DNA of 64,000 bases from Apostichopus japonicus (GCF_037975245.1 NC_092582.1:24778077-24842076), one strand, 5' to 3'; positions 1 to 10,627 are shown, numbered from the stretch's first letter. The notes: generated by a model not told the origin, from the sequence alone. Made by a program: numbers and translations.

Positions 1-1975
1 TTTGGCAATCCTCAGTCCAGTTGTCTCCAAACGGGGTATCTGGGGATGGTCGCCCCCCAGCCTGAGGTCTCTTCCCTGCACGGGGCCCACCTCGTCGCTT
101 GCGAACAGGCTCATACTGAGTTGACAAGTCATTCAGGGGTTTGGCAACCTTACTGTAGTGTTCTATAAACCGCCTATAGTAACCTGCAAAGCCCAAAAAA
201 GACTTCAGCTCCCTCACGTTCTTGGGACGGGGCCATGTCGTCACTGCAGAGATCTTGTCTGCGTCAGTCTGTACTCCCTCTGCAGAGATGACGTGGCCAA
301 GACACTTCACTGATGGCCTCAAGAACTGGCATTTGTCAGGGTTCAACCTAAGACCATATTCCCTGAGGCGGGTTAAAACCTTCTCCAACTTCTCCTCGTG
401 CTCCTCCAAAGTTCGAGAAAAGATCAGAAGGTCGTCAAGGTACACCAGTACGTCAGTGAATGCCATGGAGCCCATGCATTTCTCCATCAGGCGCTGGAAG
501 GTAGCTGGTGCATTACAGATACCCTGGGGCATACGATTGAATTCATAAAACCCAAGAGGGCACCAGAATGCTGTCTTCTGTTTGTCCTCCTCCGCCATCT
601 CAATCTGGTAATAACCAGACTTGAGGTCGAGGGAGGAGAACCAAACTGCACCTGTTAGGGAGTGAAAAATTTCCTCTATCTTAGGAATATTGTACTGGTC
701 TTTAATCGTCCGGGAATTCAAGAGACGGTAATCCACCGTGAGGCGGAGGTCACCATTCTTCTTCCGGACCAGTACAATAGGGGAAGCATATGGGCTCGAT
801 GACTCCCTTATAATCTCCTTCTGCAGGAGCTCCTGGATGTGCTCACGTGCATCAGCAAAATCGGCAGGAGGAATCCGTCGACTCTTCTGCCTGAAGGGTG
901 TGTCATTGGTTAGTTGGATGTGATGTTTCACCTCAGAAGTTCGGCCAATATCCAGGTCATCTCTGGAAAACACATCAATGTGTCTTAACAAAACCTGGCG
1001 TATCCGATCCCGCCACTCCCCGGTGATGGGCGAATCTTCCAAGGTGAATGGTACCGAGGTACCATCACTGTTAGTATCAATAGTGACAGTCCGACTACCA
1101 GCATTACCGTGGCCACGTGAGCCTACTGGCTCTACATGGCGAGGCAAGAAGGCCTGACCAACTAGCTTGCCCCTCTGCAGCCGAACTGTCCGGTTAGAGT
1201 TGTTAGTGACCCTCACCTGCAGGTGAGTAGGGCCATGGGCTGGCATGGTTGTGAGGAAAGGCTCCACCGCCATGCTACCTGACAAAGCAGTATGTTGCTC
1301 CACCAGCATGAGTGCCTCCCTACCCAACCAGTTGGGGATAGTACAGAGTACCTCTGTAGTTACTCTTGGGGCCAGAGTGGTATGTTGGAATAGCTTCAGG
1401 GACCCAAGTTGGCCATTCCTACCACATTTGGCTTGCGAGGCAGCCAGTCGGTAAGCTGCTGCCCAGGCGTCGCTGACCCCTAAACTCTTGACAAACTTCT
1501 TGCCACCCAACCGTCTACAGTCCCTCAGGAGCACTTGCAGTAATCTAGTGTTGGTGCCAATGAGCACTGGGGCATTCCCACTTGACTTGCAGTCCTCAAG
1601 GACAAGTGCAAGGGTCCTGACCTTCCTACCAGTCCCAGCATCCTTTGCGTCCGGGGTGAGGTTCAACGTGATGTACCCCAAGTATGGGACATCATAACCC
1701 CCAGCCCCTGTAAGGTCCAACTCGCTCAGCGGCATCAGATCCCTGTGCGATAGGTGGGAGCGGTAAAACTTCTCTGACACGCAGGTCACTTGGGACCCTG
1801 TGTCGAGTAAGGCCTTGCACTTGACCCCATCTAGGAGAACTGTGGTGGTGGGAGATTCCCCTACCAACCCTTCTGGGATACCAACACTATGACCACCCTC
1901 CTGTACTACCCTGTGGGAGCCCATTACTGCAAAGGCGCCAGCCCGCTCCCTTGGGGGCGCCCCCCATCGTTTCCC
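1..1975 (-). CDS. pol: Ty3/Gypsy pol (protease-reverse transcriptase), cut by window edge
   Basis: The frame read from 1975 down to 1 has no stop codon in any of its roughly 650 codons, so this pol is intact as far as it can be seen. The aspartic protease active site D-T-G lies at 1796-1804 (context LLDTGSQVTCVSE). The reverse transcriptase shows SLDLKSGYYQIEM (about 597-640), FNRMPQG (about 521-545) and the catalytic YLDD at 431-442. The RT thumb/RNase H junction (PFGDNWTEDCQ) is at 2-35. This order is typical of metazoan Ty3/Gypsy elements. RNase H and integrase would lie beyond the left edge. There is no start codon of its own. The frame is -1 relative to gag, and its upstream limit is a stop inside the gag zinc-finger region (about 2065), so expression by frameshifting is inferred. 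This is a retrotransposon gene, not a host gene. Confidence 0.93.
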
Positions 1976-2871
1976 GACTGGCAGCGCTCCAACAAGCGAC
2001 GCTGTACCAGCACAGGATTGGTGGGGTTGCGGCACTCCCGTAGCATGTGCCCCTTCTCGCCACAGTTATAGCACACCAGCCCCTTCTTAGAGGTGGGTCC
2101 TTGACCCCGATAGCTGGGGGATGGGGACTTCTCTTGCTGTAGCTTGGCAACAGCCCCTTTTAGTTCCTCGATAGTAGCCATGAGTTCAGCCATGCCCAAT
2201 TCTTTCTGCGGGCCAGGGCTGGGCGGTAGAGGTAGGGCTTGAGCTAGTGGGGGCTGGACAGGTGGGGGAACCTGCACAGCTTGCAACTGTGCTCTGAGGT
2301 TCTCCACCTCTTGAAACAAATCCAACTTACCTGGGTCAGCATTGAGCTGCTTTAGGTTCGCCGTCTTGCGGGGCTCCTGGCTCTGCCTCCGTCGTGACCG
2401 GGCCTCTTCTGCAGACTCTTCTATTCGGACTTCTCGGAGGAGTTCCACCATCCCCGGGGGAGAGTCCTTCTGATTTCTCAGTTGGAGGGTAGCAACCAGG
2501 CTCTCGCTGTGGATGCAGCCCCGGATAAATTGAGTCAGCCTCATCTGGTCTGCGTCCTTCTCCGGTACCCCACCAAACTGCACAGCTTGGTCCAGTGCCT
2601 CCTCCAGTCTGGCCAAGTAAGTAGAGGGCCTCTCCCCTGCCTCCTGGAAGGTGTCTCTGAAATAAGAATAAAGATCCTCCCCTTCGCAGGCAAGGCCATA
2701 TGCCTGGCTTAGCTGGTCCAGCAGGTCGTCAGCTGTGGCGGAGGGTCCCAGGGCTTGTACCGCCTTCCGGTAGATGGTGAGAGCTGGAGGGGCAAGGCCT
2801 TCGGCGAGCCTAGCCCTCCGCTCCTCCTCCTTCAGGTCGGGTCCTTCCACCAACTGCTTGGCATGCTGCAC
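1924..2871 (-). CDS. gag: Ty3/Gypsy gag, main frame, PNMA-like capsid plus CCHC knuckle
   Basis: The frame is open from about 3035 to the stop at 1924, but its upstream part has no ATG (2871 is a GTG). The sequence before and after 2871 reads KLRTFSGKYPTPNGELPF, then a helical region with LAPPALTIYRKAVQALG, GERPSTYLARLEEALDQAV and an ELLREVRIEE stretch. This order matches the capsid-like domain of vertebrate PNMA proteins, a family derived from Ty3/Gypsy gag. A proline-rich linker and a short coiled segment follow, then the nucleic-acid-binding knuckle CYNCGEKGHMLREC (C-x2-C-x4-H-x4-C) at 2032-2073. The product would be the capsid protein that assembles particles and packages element RNA. The PNMA assignment is by residue pattern only. 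The N-terminus is uncertain (see the separate 2832-3080 entry). Confidence 0.88.
   Translation of the reverse strand: MQHAKQLVEGPDLKEEERRARLAEGLAPPALTIYRKAVQALGPSATADDLLDQLSQAYGLACEGEDLYSYFRDTFQEAGERPSTYLARLEEALDQAVQFGGVPEKDADQMRLTQFIRGCIHSESLVATLQLRNQKDSPPGMVELLREVRIEESAEEARSRRRQSQEPRKTANLKQLNADPGKLDLFQEVENLRAQLQAVQVPPPVQPPLAQALPLPPSPGPQKELGMAELMATIEELKGAVAKLQQEKSPSPSYRGQGPTSKKGLVCYNCGEKGHMLRECRNPTNPVLVQRRLLERCQSGNDGGRPQGSGLAPLQ
1969..1975 (-). promoter_or_regulatory. Candidate -1 ribosomal frameshift heptamer G GGA AAC
   Basis: Read on the minus strand in the gag frame, the codons are tcG GGA AAC, an exact X XXY YYZ slippery heptamer. Slipping back one base enters the pol frame, which is open from just upstream of here to the window edge. 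About 7 nt downstream the RNA holds GGCGCC twice (around 1955 and 1930). As GGCGCC is self-complementary, the two copies can form a 6-bp GC stem, and G- and C-runs between them could add a pseudoknot. The gag stop follows at 1924-1926. The same heptamer is known from PEG10, a domesticated Ty3/Gypsy gag-pol gene. Confidence 0.8.
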
Positions 2872-3080
2872 CCAGCTGAGGAAGGGGAGTTCCCCATTGG
2901 GAGTAGGGTACTTACCCGAAAACGTCCGTAGTTTTTTGTAGTGGCGACCCCCTCCGAAATCCGGTGGACGTGCTCCACTATCTCCCTTGGGACGTCTCTT
3001 TCGGGCCTGGGGATGTCCTCCAGGGTCTTATCATGCTGCTTTAGGAACTCCTCCAGCTTCTTGGGGAACTCGTCAGTCAT
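2832..3080 (-). CDS. gag: Gag N-terminal segment, in a different frame from main gag
   Basis: The first good ATG after the primer-binding site is at 3080 on the minus strand. It starts an 82-codon frame (MTDEFPKKLEEFLKQHDKTL...), acidic and helical in its first 45 residues, with a stop at 2832. It overlaps the main gag frame, which lies in -1 register. Protein-like sequence passes from this frame to the main frame at about 2935, at a run of six A followed by C. Either this copy has lost one base in the A-run, or translation shifts at the A AAA AAC heptamer. Neither alternative frame has another usable ATG, so this is the likely gag start. Confidence 0.6.
   Translation of the reverse strand: MTDEFPKKLEEFLKQHDKTLEDIPRPERDVPREIVEHVHRISEGVATTKNYGRFRVSTLLPMGNSPSSAGCSMPSSWWKDPT
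2931..2937 (-). promoter_or_regulatory. Second possible slippery heptamer A AAA AAC inside gag
   Basis: In the frame that begins at 3080 the codons read acA AAA AAC, again a perfect X XXY YYZ arrangement. A -1 slip here continues exactly into the main gag frame (LRTFSGKY...). A small GGGG/CCCC hairpin lies downstream (about 2885-2900). A frameshift this close to the gag N-terminus would be unusual, and a one-base deletion in the A-run explains the same pattern. Confidence 0.35.
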
Positions 3081-3556
3081 GATAAAATTTATAAAATGTT
3101 ATATGAAAAGAAAAAAATGAAAGGGCACTGAAAATAAGCAAGACAAAAGGGGGGAGGGGTGTTAATGAACCTAAATCCACCACATATGGGTTGCTAGGTT
3201 GTTTCCCAAAAATCCCTACAGCGAACGCGCGCCTCTCAACTGAGTGATACTAAGTGGCCAAGTCCTGTCAAGGTCTCACCTCGCCTTCAGCTCGGACACA
3301 GAACCTTAAGTTGCACCACTCACTCAAACCAGCCACAGCAGGAACACACACCTGTACAGAGATATAGAATAACAGACAATAAACATTACATGTATCTTAA
3401 CATTGCTTCCCAATACTTTCCGTTACCAGAGCATATTATCATAATTGTGGCCATTTAAAAATTCCCACAATACACTTAGTTGGCTAAAAAATAACTACCA
3501 GACAATAAGGTCATTTAAAAAACGACTAAATTTTAAGAATTTAGTCTTGCAGACAG

Positions 3557-3574
3557 CCCCACGAATGGGCGCCA
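3557..3574 (-). other. Primer-binding site of the Ty3/Gypsy element
   Basis: On the minus strand the sequence TGGCGCCCATTCGTGGGG follows directly after the LTR end. It starts with TGG (complement of the tRNA 3' CCA), as expected for tRNA-primed reverse transcription. The leader between this site and the gag ATG (3081-3556) is about 475 nt and holds no gene. Confidence 0.75.
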
Positions 3575-4167
3575 AATTTGTAACGCTACTCCACGACACC
3601 TACGATCAGGGAACAGCAGGGTTTGGGGCGTCTACTATGACCCTTGTGGCCAGCTAGTATAGGAACGGAAACTTAATGGAAAACATACACAAATCAGTAG
3701 GCAGAAACATTTATATTAGAGTAACGACGGGCTTCTGTATTCAATAAGCATAGCAACCACTCAAAAAGCACATATAATCAGGGAGCAGTGCTGATCTACC
3801 TTTAACTATACGGTTTGTGTACATTATAAACACAGACAATAACAACTAGAACTCGGTTTGTGTGGGTACAAATGCATTACAACATTCCCACAACCTAAAA
3901 CAAGGCAAATACAATAAACTCTCCCTCTTGTAGCCCGTTACGACTAACGAGACTATAAAGTTAACAAATACTACACTCGAACATATCCGCTGTCATTCCG
4001 ATCCAGCGTCTTAGCCCGGTCGGGCAACCATCGAGTGGAGTAGCCCCTTCCCTATGACAGTATGTACCAGCGTCTAATAGGGACGACCGGCGTCTATAAG
4101 TATTGACCAGCGTCTAATTTGCCCAAGGCCATCAACAGTATGTGTTTAACAAGGTACACACAGTAAA

Positions 4168-4272
4168 ACCTGGATGGAGCAAGAGTCCAAACAGAATTCA
4201 AAATACTTGTAAGTTGTAACAAACTGTCTTCTCACACGAGTGTGTATTACTGCAGGTCTTGAGTGAATGAGT
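4168..4272 (+). repeat. 105-bp direct repeat, copy 1
   Basis: Begins acctggatggagcaagagtc and matches 5515-5619 essentially base for base. Spacing between the copies is 1347 bp. Both copies are followed by a short atcaaccc motif, so the repeat may come from an internal duplication of the LTR. Confidence 0.9.
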
Positions 4273-5514
4273 CACTAATTTGTGGGGGAACTAATCAACC
4301 CATTTAAAATAAAGTAATTAATAAGAGTAAATATTCATAATCATTAGATGATAAAATACAATAAGCATAAAACTATTGTCAAGGACAATGGGGCCAACAT
4401 ACCGTCTGGATACATAATCAACAATAATAATTATAGCATATAAAGTGTAACTTCTCAAGGTCACAGGGTCTAGCATGCCAAAGAGCCTATGAGGTGAACA
4501 GGAATTAAATTACTAATGGTCATAAACAAAGGGGCGTGTGCACCTATACCGCATGATAACATATAACATAGTAACATTCAAATAAGTGTCAACTCAGCAA
4601 AGGTAAAATAATTCCAACTAGCAATTATAACCAATATGACCAATCAAACATATTAAGTAATTTAGCCTAAATCACCTCACAGTCCCGTTAACATGGTGAA
4701 GGATTAAATAATATGCTAACCCCTCTTGAGTTTGCATATTGCCAAGGACGTTACCATAATAACCGGCAACAATTAATAGTAATAGTCATGTACAATAAAA
4801 GTGAAATATATATGTTAGGGGTGGCTGGTAATAATTAAATAAGCAAAGAACACTTCTAGTATTCTAATGACAACACAGTCCTCTTATTGTGGTAAGCAAA
4901 ACCCATAATTACCCCCACATGAATGCATCACTCTAGGATTATAGGGGCAATGCTTTACATATAAATAGCAAAGAAATAAACTTGTGTAAATAACCACAGT
5001 CACAGCTGTTACCATGGTAACAAGGTGAATCAGGTAGACAACACCCATGGAGATACATAGGACGCATAAGTTAGCACATTTAACGAGCATTACTACTAGC
5101 ATATAACCACATTGGAAGTATGGTCAAGGTAGATAATATACATTAACAGTTCGGGAGGAACTGAAAACATGTAAATAACACCTATGATATACAAGTAAAT
5201 ATATCACTTCACAAGTAAATGCATATTGGGCCTGCTCAAGCCCTAGGCTAACAACAGGTAAAGTATCCGACTGCCATGTCTTAAAACTAATAATCTTGGG
5301 ATGATTACTATCAAAATAAGTAATGAGAAAGCAACATGCAATCTGGGTAGGCACAATCCCTTTAACACAGCTGTTAAAATAGTTGCAAATGACAACAATT
5401 ACTATGAGAGGATTCTTGGGAGAAATCCTCAATAGTTAACATGGCAATCAAATAAATTACAATAGTACATATATGCTAGGGAAGCAACTTAACAATTATA
5501 GAAATAGAATTCTT

Positions 5515-5619
5515 ACCTGGATGGAGCAAGAGTCCAAACAGAATTCAAAATACTTGTAAGTTGTAACAAACTGTCTTCTCACACGAGTGTGTATTACTGC
5601 AGGTCTTGAGTGAATGAGT
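5515..5619 (+). repeat. 105-bp direct repeat, copy 2
   Basis: Second copy of the repeat at 4168-4272. In minus-strand orientation it lies just downstream of the TATA-like sequence of the presumed LTR promoter. Confidence 0.9.
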
Positions 5620-6098
5620 GATCAACCCCTGGCTCATAGGGTATTTAAACCCATCCAGTCCATGTGACCGAAGCAAAGGGAGGCTTGTCCCTAACCAGCC
5701 CTGCCACATCAATACACACAGCTGACAGATTTATCTACGCGCACTTCCCCAACACAGACATTGTCATGTAATTATCAGGAGGCAATTAATAGGGTACCAG
5801 TTAGCACCAAAGGTGATTAGCCCTATTCAAATTGGTGGGAACTCCGAAATAGACAAACTCCCAGCCCTGAGCGGGTGAAACAATTGCTAAGAGATACATA
5901 CAAGGGTAATAAATTATGTCAAGTGGTGATCCCTAAATGGGGGTATAAGTGGACAAGCTGTCCCTCAATTAATCAGATGTAGGAGATCTGGGAGGAAGAA
6001 GGTTGTCGAAATAGGGCATAACTTTCCAGTTCAAGTCATGAACTTAAGGGGGCTTAAAGCAATAGGGGAGCATAGGGTGAAAGTAGTAGCTTGCTACA

Positions 6099-7430
6099 CT
6101 TCAAATGATACCGCCAGAGTCATAGTTTGACTAATATGACTTGACTTATGTCCAATATGTAAGTCTAAACGCAACATTGTGCTTTAACCATTCTAAGTTA
6201 GTTTTGAAATGCGTGGTAGTGGTGGGGGGGGGGGGGGTTGAGGGTGGGTAGACACCCCATCACTCCCTTGATCGACGCTAGAAAAGAGTATAATCTACAT
6301 GTATTGGCAAACATTAACATTCATGCATTGTTTGCCTATAGAAAGAAAAAGTAATAGTATAAATAACAAGTGGATAATGATATGCATTTAGAATTATATG
6401 TGAATTTAAAAAATATTTATTTGTACACTTCTATAGAGGAAATAAATCACGGGGGTAAACAATGGTGTGTCACACAGTAACTTCTACAGAACGGGCACCT
6501 ATTTCATTTTGTTTCACATCGTTGTCATGGCAACCAAGCAGAAAGAGTTAAATCATCAGTTGACATTTCATTATATATTTTCTTATCATATGAACATCTT
6601 TTTATTTTAAATCGGTAAGGTTAAGAGTGAACGTCTAGTGAGACTAATATGATAATGAAAGAGATCTTTGCTTACACTAACACTGTATTTGGAAACAGGA
6701 AAAAAGAATTTCACTATAATCAATTGAGAACGCGACCTCATAAGTATACAAACGTGGGCTTGGGGGGGGGGGTCACACCGCGCCCCAGGAAAAAATAAAT
6801 TCCGGTCTCAAATTGATGCCAAGTCGGTCGACAAATTAGAGACAAATTCAGCGTGGTCGTACATTAACGGAAGTAAGAGTTACGATACAAAAACGAAGTA
6901 AAAAAAACAATCGGTCTGTATGTTACTCCCTTACGTCTACATTTCCCCAGATTTGGATAATGTTAGGCCAATAAATTTAAAGCAGCTCCCATAGGCTTCG
7001 CCCCCTGAACCCCACCCCCCCCCTCCCAAGGCCTTGCACTACAATCCGCTGACAATTGAGTTCTTCACATAAATAGGATTCTGCTTTCAATATTTCTTCA
7101 AGGGATTGAAAAATATCTGCAAACGCTGCAGCTTAAGTCCAGCGGAGCCTGCTGGGAATAGAGGACTACACTTGATTTATAACATGTGTTTTATGTTTTG
7201 GTGCTTTAAAGCAGCATTTTGCGTCCTCTACTATGGTATTTCTCAACCTCACTGACTCCACTATGCCATAACGACATACATAGCTAGCTTATCTATTTAT
7301 ATTTTACTTCAAATGGTGGCATAAAAGTCGAAAAAATTGCAACTTTCAACTGTGTTGTTCTCCAAGATATTTTCCGTTGGGGACCCAATAAACCTCGCCC
7401 ATAATATGAATATTTAAACACTACGAACTA
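6099..7430. other. Gene-free AT-rich stretch with poly-G/poly-C runs
   Basis: I see no supported coding exon. G-runs occur near 6223-6238 and 6761-6772, and C-runs near 7013-7023. Confidence 0.5.
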
Positions 7431-7700
7431 TGAAGTGCCATATGTGACAATATTATATACCATATATTTTTATTATAACGAGGAATATATGTTGGTTATG
7501 CAGTTATATATATGACTTATGTTTGTTCTTCATATATATATGTTATGCATAACCTATCTGTATCGCATAACATATATATATATATATATATTGTTCGTTA
7601 TAACCTTTATATATTATATACTATTTTGTCATGTTCGGTGTGGTAATATATATAGTTTATAAAAGTGTGAGTGACATGCGCGAGTGGGAGGAGCTTAATT
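7431..7700 (+). repeat. AT-rich dispersed repeat, copy 1
   Basis: Contains (TA)n tracts and the near-palindromic pieces gttatgcataac and gcataacatatata, and ends in gtgagtgacatgcgcgagtgggaggagc. The reverse complement of 18812-19095 carries the same blocks in the same order (expressed here as flanking words such as gacaaaatagtatataatat, and ataccatatat). It is a non-coding repeat family, with internal TA-rich hairpins. Confidence 0.75.
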
Positions 7701-8251
7701 TTCTTGATTATTTGAACATTCGCGCCACAGACATGTACGTTTAATGCGAATGTACAAAGTGTAGTGTAGAATATAGCTACATTGATTATAGAGCAGTCTA
7801 CGTACGTGAAGGCTAGGCTGCGCCTGTCTAGTTTCCTAAAGCCTAGGTACATGTCAATGTGTTCAACAAGTGATGGAGTTTCAACAAAATAGTTATTTAG
7901 ACGCGTTTTCTGAGCTCCTAAACATTTATAGTGAAGCAATAGTGAAGCAATTCGTTTTGCAAAATACGGCAGACGGTTGTTAAATTGATCTTAGAAATGT
8001 AAATATTTCTGAATAATTCTGCAAACTTAATGTGCAAGGACTTTGAAAAAATCCCCACCCCCCCCCCCCATGTGGGCCCTGATGTAATCTGCCTGTGTCA
8101 CTATCAAATATAAATCATACCATGTTTAATACCCTTATGGAAAATTGAGCACTCAGGGAATTGACTTAATACTCTATAATAATTTGTTACTTAGGCATAT
8201 GTGCATAGTGAAATTTAGTGTGATTCAACATTGAAGGAAGGTCAAACTTAC

Positions 8252-8443
8252 TCATTTGGGGTCAAAAGGAGGACAACATCAATAGCTTTCCCAGCTGATG
8301 CCTGTTGCGTATATGGGCGATACCTTTGATTGGTCCCTCTGCTAGATGATCCTCTCCTAGCCGGAGCCTGCCCACGTACTTGCCCTCAACCACCTAAACG
8401 GAACAGGTTCCGCATTTCCTCCTGGGCAGTCTGAAACACATTC
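8252..8443 (-). pseudogene. Decayed or uncertain exon (192 nt) with consensus splice sites
   Basis: On the minus strand a good acceptor (ctcttttgacatttattgtag) precedes, and a strong donor (ATGA|GTAAGT) follows, a GC-richer block in AT-rich surroundings. The best reading frame gives NVFQTAQEEMRNLFRLGG, one TGA, then GQVRGQAPARRGSSSRGTN and RYRPYTQQASAGKAIDVVLL. The TGA lies where a CGA codon would fit, so a CpG transition could have killed it. The other two frames also have stops. I cannot name the protein. Confidence 0.4.
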
Positions 8444-8842
8444 CTACAATAAATGTCAAAAGAGCATTATGTAAATTAAAAAACTATGAAAGGTATGTCA
8501 TGTGTCACTTAATTGTGAACAATGTTTTTTAGTTAACCATTTGGGGAAATAATTTCTTTTCCATTTTCATTTGCAAGATTACTGCCTAGCATGTAATAAT
8601 GTCATTTGTGAAACCTGATAAGATAATGTCTCTTTCTGATAATTGTCGTGTCACATAATAAATTAATGAGTGTAGAATATATTGAATTATATTATATATA
8701 AGATATATACCCTTATTAAGTATCTTCCTGATCGATTTAGCATTTTTCTCACATACTGTTTCAAAGTTATGTTGACCTACATGCATAGTGCATGTAGATT
8801 CAGCCCTACATGAATTTGGTATCAGTTATATTCTTGTGCAGG

Positions 8843-9157
8843 CAGGCGCGTAGACAAGGGGGGGGGCGAAGGGGGCAGCCGCCCCCCCCCCCCCTTGAGC
8901 ATATTTTTAATTTTTTTTTAATGCTTTTATGATATCGCTAGTAATTTCAAAAGAGAAAATGCTAAGATGAAACTTACAAGGCCTGGGAAGTGCCATTTCC
9001 GGCGATCTGGGAGGCATTTTCAGACAAAATTTTCTTGTACGCTTCGCGCCAACTCATGGTGGCGCTACGCTTAGATAGTTTGCAATGCCGTATCTATGGC
9101 TCTGATAATTTGCCTACATTTTCGCCCTTCCTTGGCAGATTCCTGGCTACGCGCCTG
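8843..9157 (+). mobile_element. hAT-type MITE (315 bp) with 8-bp target duplication
   Basis: Terminal inverted repeats are CAGGCGCGTAGaCaAGG and its complement CCtGGCTACGCGCCTG. It is flanked by a perfect 8-bp duplication, tgtgcagg, at 8835-8842 and 9158-9165. It carries the shared core module (about 8985-9080) next to its right end and a G/C-run next to its left end. It has no transposase, so it is non-autonomous. Eight-base duplications and CAGNG-like ends are typical of the hAT superfamily. Confidence 0.9.
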
Positions 9158-9165
9158 TGTGCAGG

Positions 9166-10162
9166 TCAAAATTTGTCCTGTGCATACATGCCCTTTTTTT
9201 TGTCTACATGCGCGCATCATGCACAGAAGACCTGCATATACCATTTGCCCACATGTAAACGATGAAATACAAAACAAGGAAACAAAATTGCATCCATGGC
9301 TTTCTCTTTCAGGGTACAAATACAATCTTCCTAAAGTGTGAAAGTCTATTAAAGTTTAATTTAACAAAAAATATATAATAATGTAAGTATAATAACTTTG
9401 ATACAATTTAAGTAACATTTTTTTTTCTTAGCCTTTTAAAATTTATTTTCATTTAATAATGGGTCTGATAGCTTGGTCATACATTGGGACCCTGATTCAG
9501 TTTTGCTTCCTATTTTGAGAAGAATTTTCTTGAAAAGCTGATTTTTTGGCCTAGCCTAAATGTGATTTTGTGCTTCGATCCGCCTCAGGTCTACAAATTT
9601 TCATAAGCCTATATAAATATTTCAATCTACAAATGAAGACTAAAGCAGGCCCAGCTAATAATTGAGGACTCCAAGTAACTAATTATATAACGCGTTAGGC
9701 CTAACGTTAGGCCTACTGCCAAAGTTTGGTAAGGAAATATGGCTAAATTAGACGATTAGACCATAGGACTCCTAGGACGATAGCGTCCTGGGAGTTTGCA
9801 TAGGGCAGGGAAGGGATTACCATGAACCATTGTGGAGGTATGTGAAACATTGATACTAATTTAGAATTAGGGACACCTGACAGCTCCTGAGTCCTATAGG
9901 CCTGCAGGGCTATACCCAAACCCTAACATCTCACCCTAACCCCTCACCCTAACCATAGGTGTCGGTCCCTAGGGCCTATACTAAATTAGAGTCGAAACAT
10001 TAATTGCATAACACAGTGTTCAGTTCATGAACTAGGGCCCTTACTTAGAGTTACTAAGTGAGACTAGGAATAAGACCTAGGCCTAAGGTTAGCCTAGGCC
10101 TAGGCTAGACCCTAGTCCATGATTAAGACCTAGGGCCCTGTAGGGGCCTAGGCCTAACTTAG
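9166..10162. other. Gene-free stretch, rich in TAGGCCTA words
   Basis: No coding exon is supported. A degenerate telomere-like patch (ccctaac words) lies at about 9908-9955. Short palindromic words such as TAGGCCTA recur from 9690 to 10330. Confidence 0.5.
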
Positions 10163-10232
10163 TAATTACGGTATGTTACACAAACCTTCATCATACTAGT
10201 ATTATGAAGGTTTGTGTAACGTACCGTAATTA
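10163..10232. repeat. Near-perfect 70-bp palindrome
   Basis: The left arm (10163-10191) and right arm (10204-10232) are complementary at 28 of 29 positions. The 12-nt centre is itself almost palindromic (ATACTAGTAT). As RNA it would fold into one long hairpin. It may be a very short foldback MITE or a hairpin-RNA precursor. Confidence 0.9.
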
Positions 10233-10627
10233 GGTCATGGAATAGGACTAGCGTAGGCTAACTGGTTAGGCTATATATCAATTAACCATAGCTAGCCTAG
10301 GCTTATAGGGCTAAGCTTAGCCTAAGGGCCCCTAAGACAAGTAAGTACTAACACTGCAGTTGGGCTAACTCTCCAGTACAGTTATGCAATTTGTTAGGGT
10401 AAGCCTACCTGTTAGTGTTTGTTGGACGCTCTCGATCTCCCACCACTCTCATTACTTGTCTTGCGACAGGCTCAGCGAGCCTATTTACTAGGGAAGAAAA
10501 ACTCGCTTTCCGTAAAGTTATTCGACATGTTGAAAGGTTCGATATTATATTGCGGACTGATATAACGTAGCTTGTGCCCTATTCTTCTATTGCAGTACAG
10601 TGTAGGTATAAACTGAAGCACTAATAT

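Larger units (their letters stand above)
3579..6098 (-). mobile_element. 5' LTR of the Ty3/Gypsy element (outer end tentative)
   Basis: The inner end (3579, reading ...GTTACA on the minus strand) is well placed, 4 nt before the primer-binding site. The outer end is set at 6098, where the minus strand starts TGTAGCAAGC, giving TGT...ACA termini and a length of about 2.5 kb. A TATA-like TTTAAATAC lies on the minus strand near 5643-5655. The interior is AT-rich and has no gene. It contains a 105-bp direct repeat (4168-4272 and 5515-5619). The 3' LTR is outside the window, so the outer boundary and the target duplication cannot be confirmed. Confidence 0.45.

Noticed and set aside
2876-2915. GTAAGT...CAG 40-nt intron-like segment within gag (minus strand)
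   Set aside because: Too short for a normal intron, and the bases encode the conserved KYPTPNGELPF part of gag.
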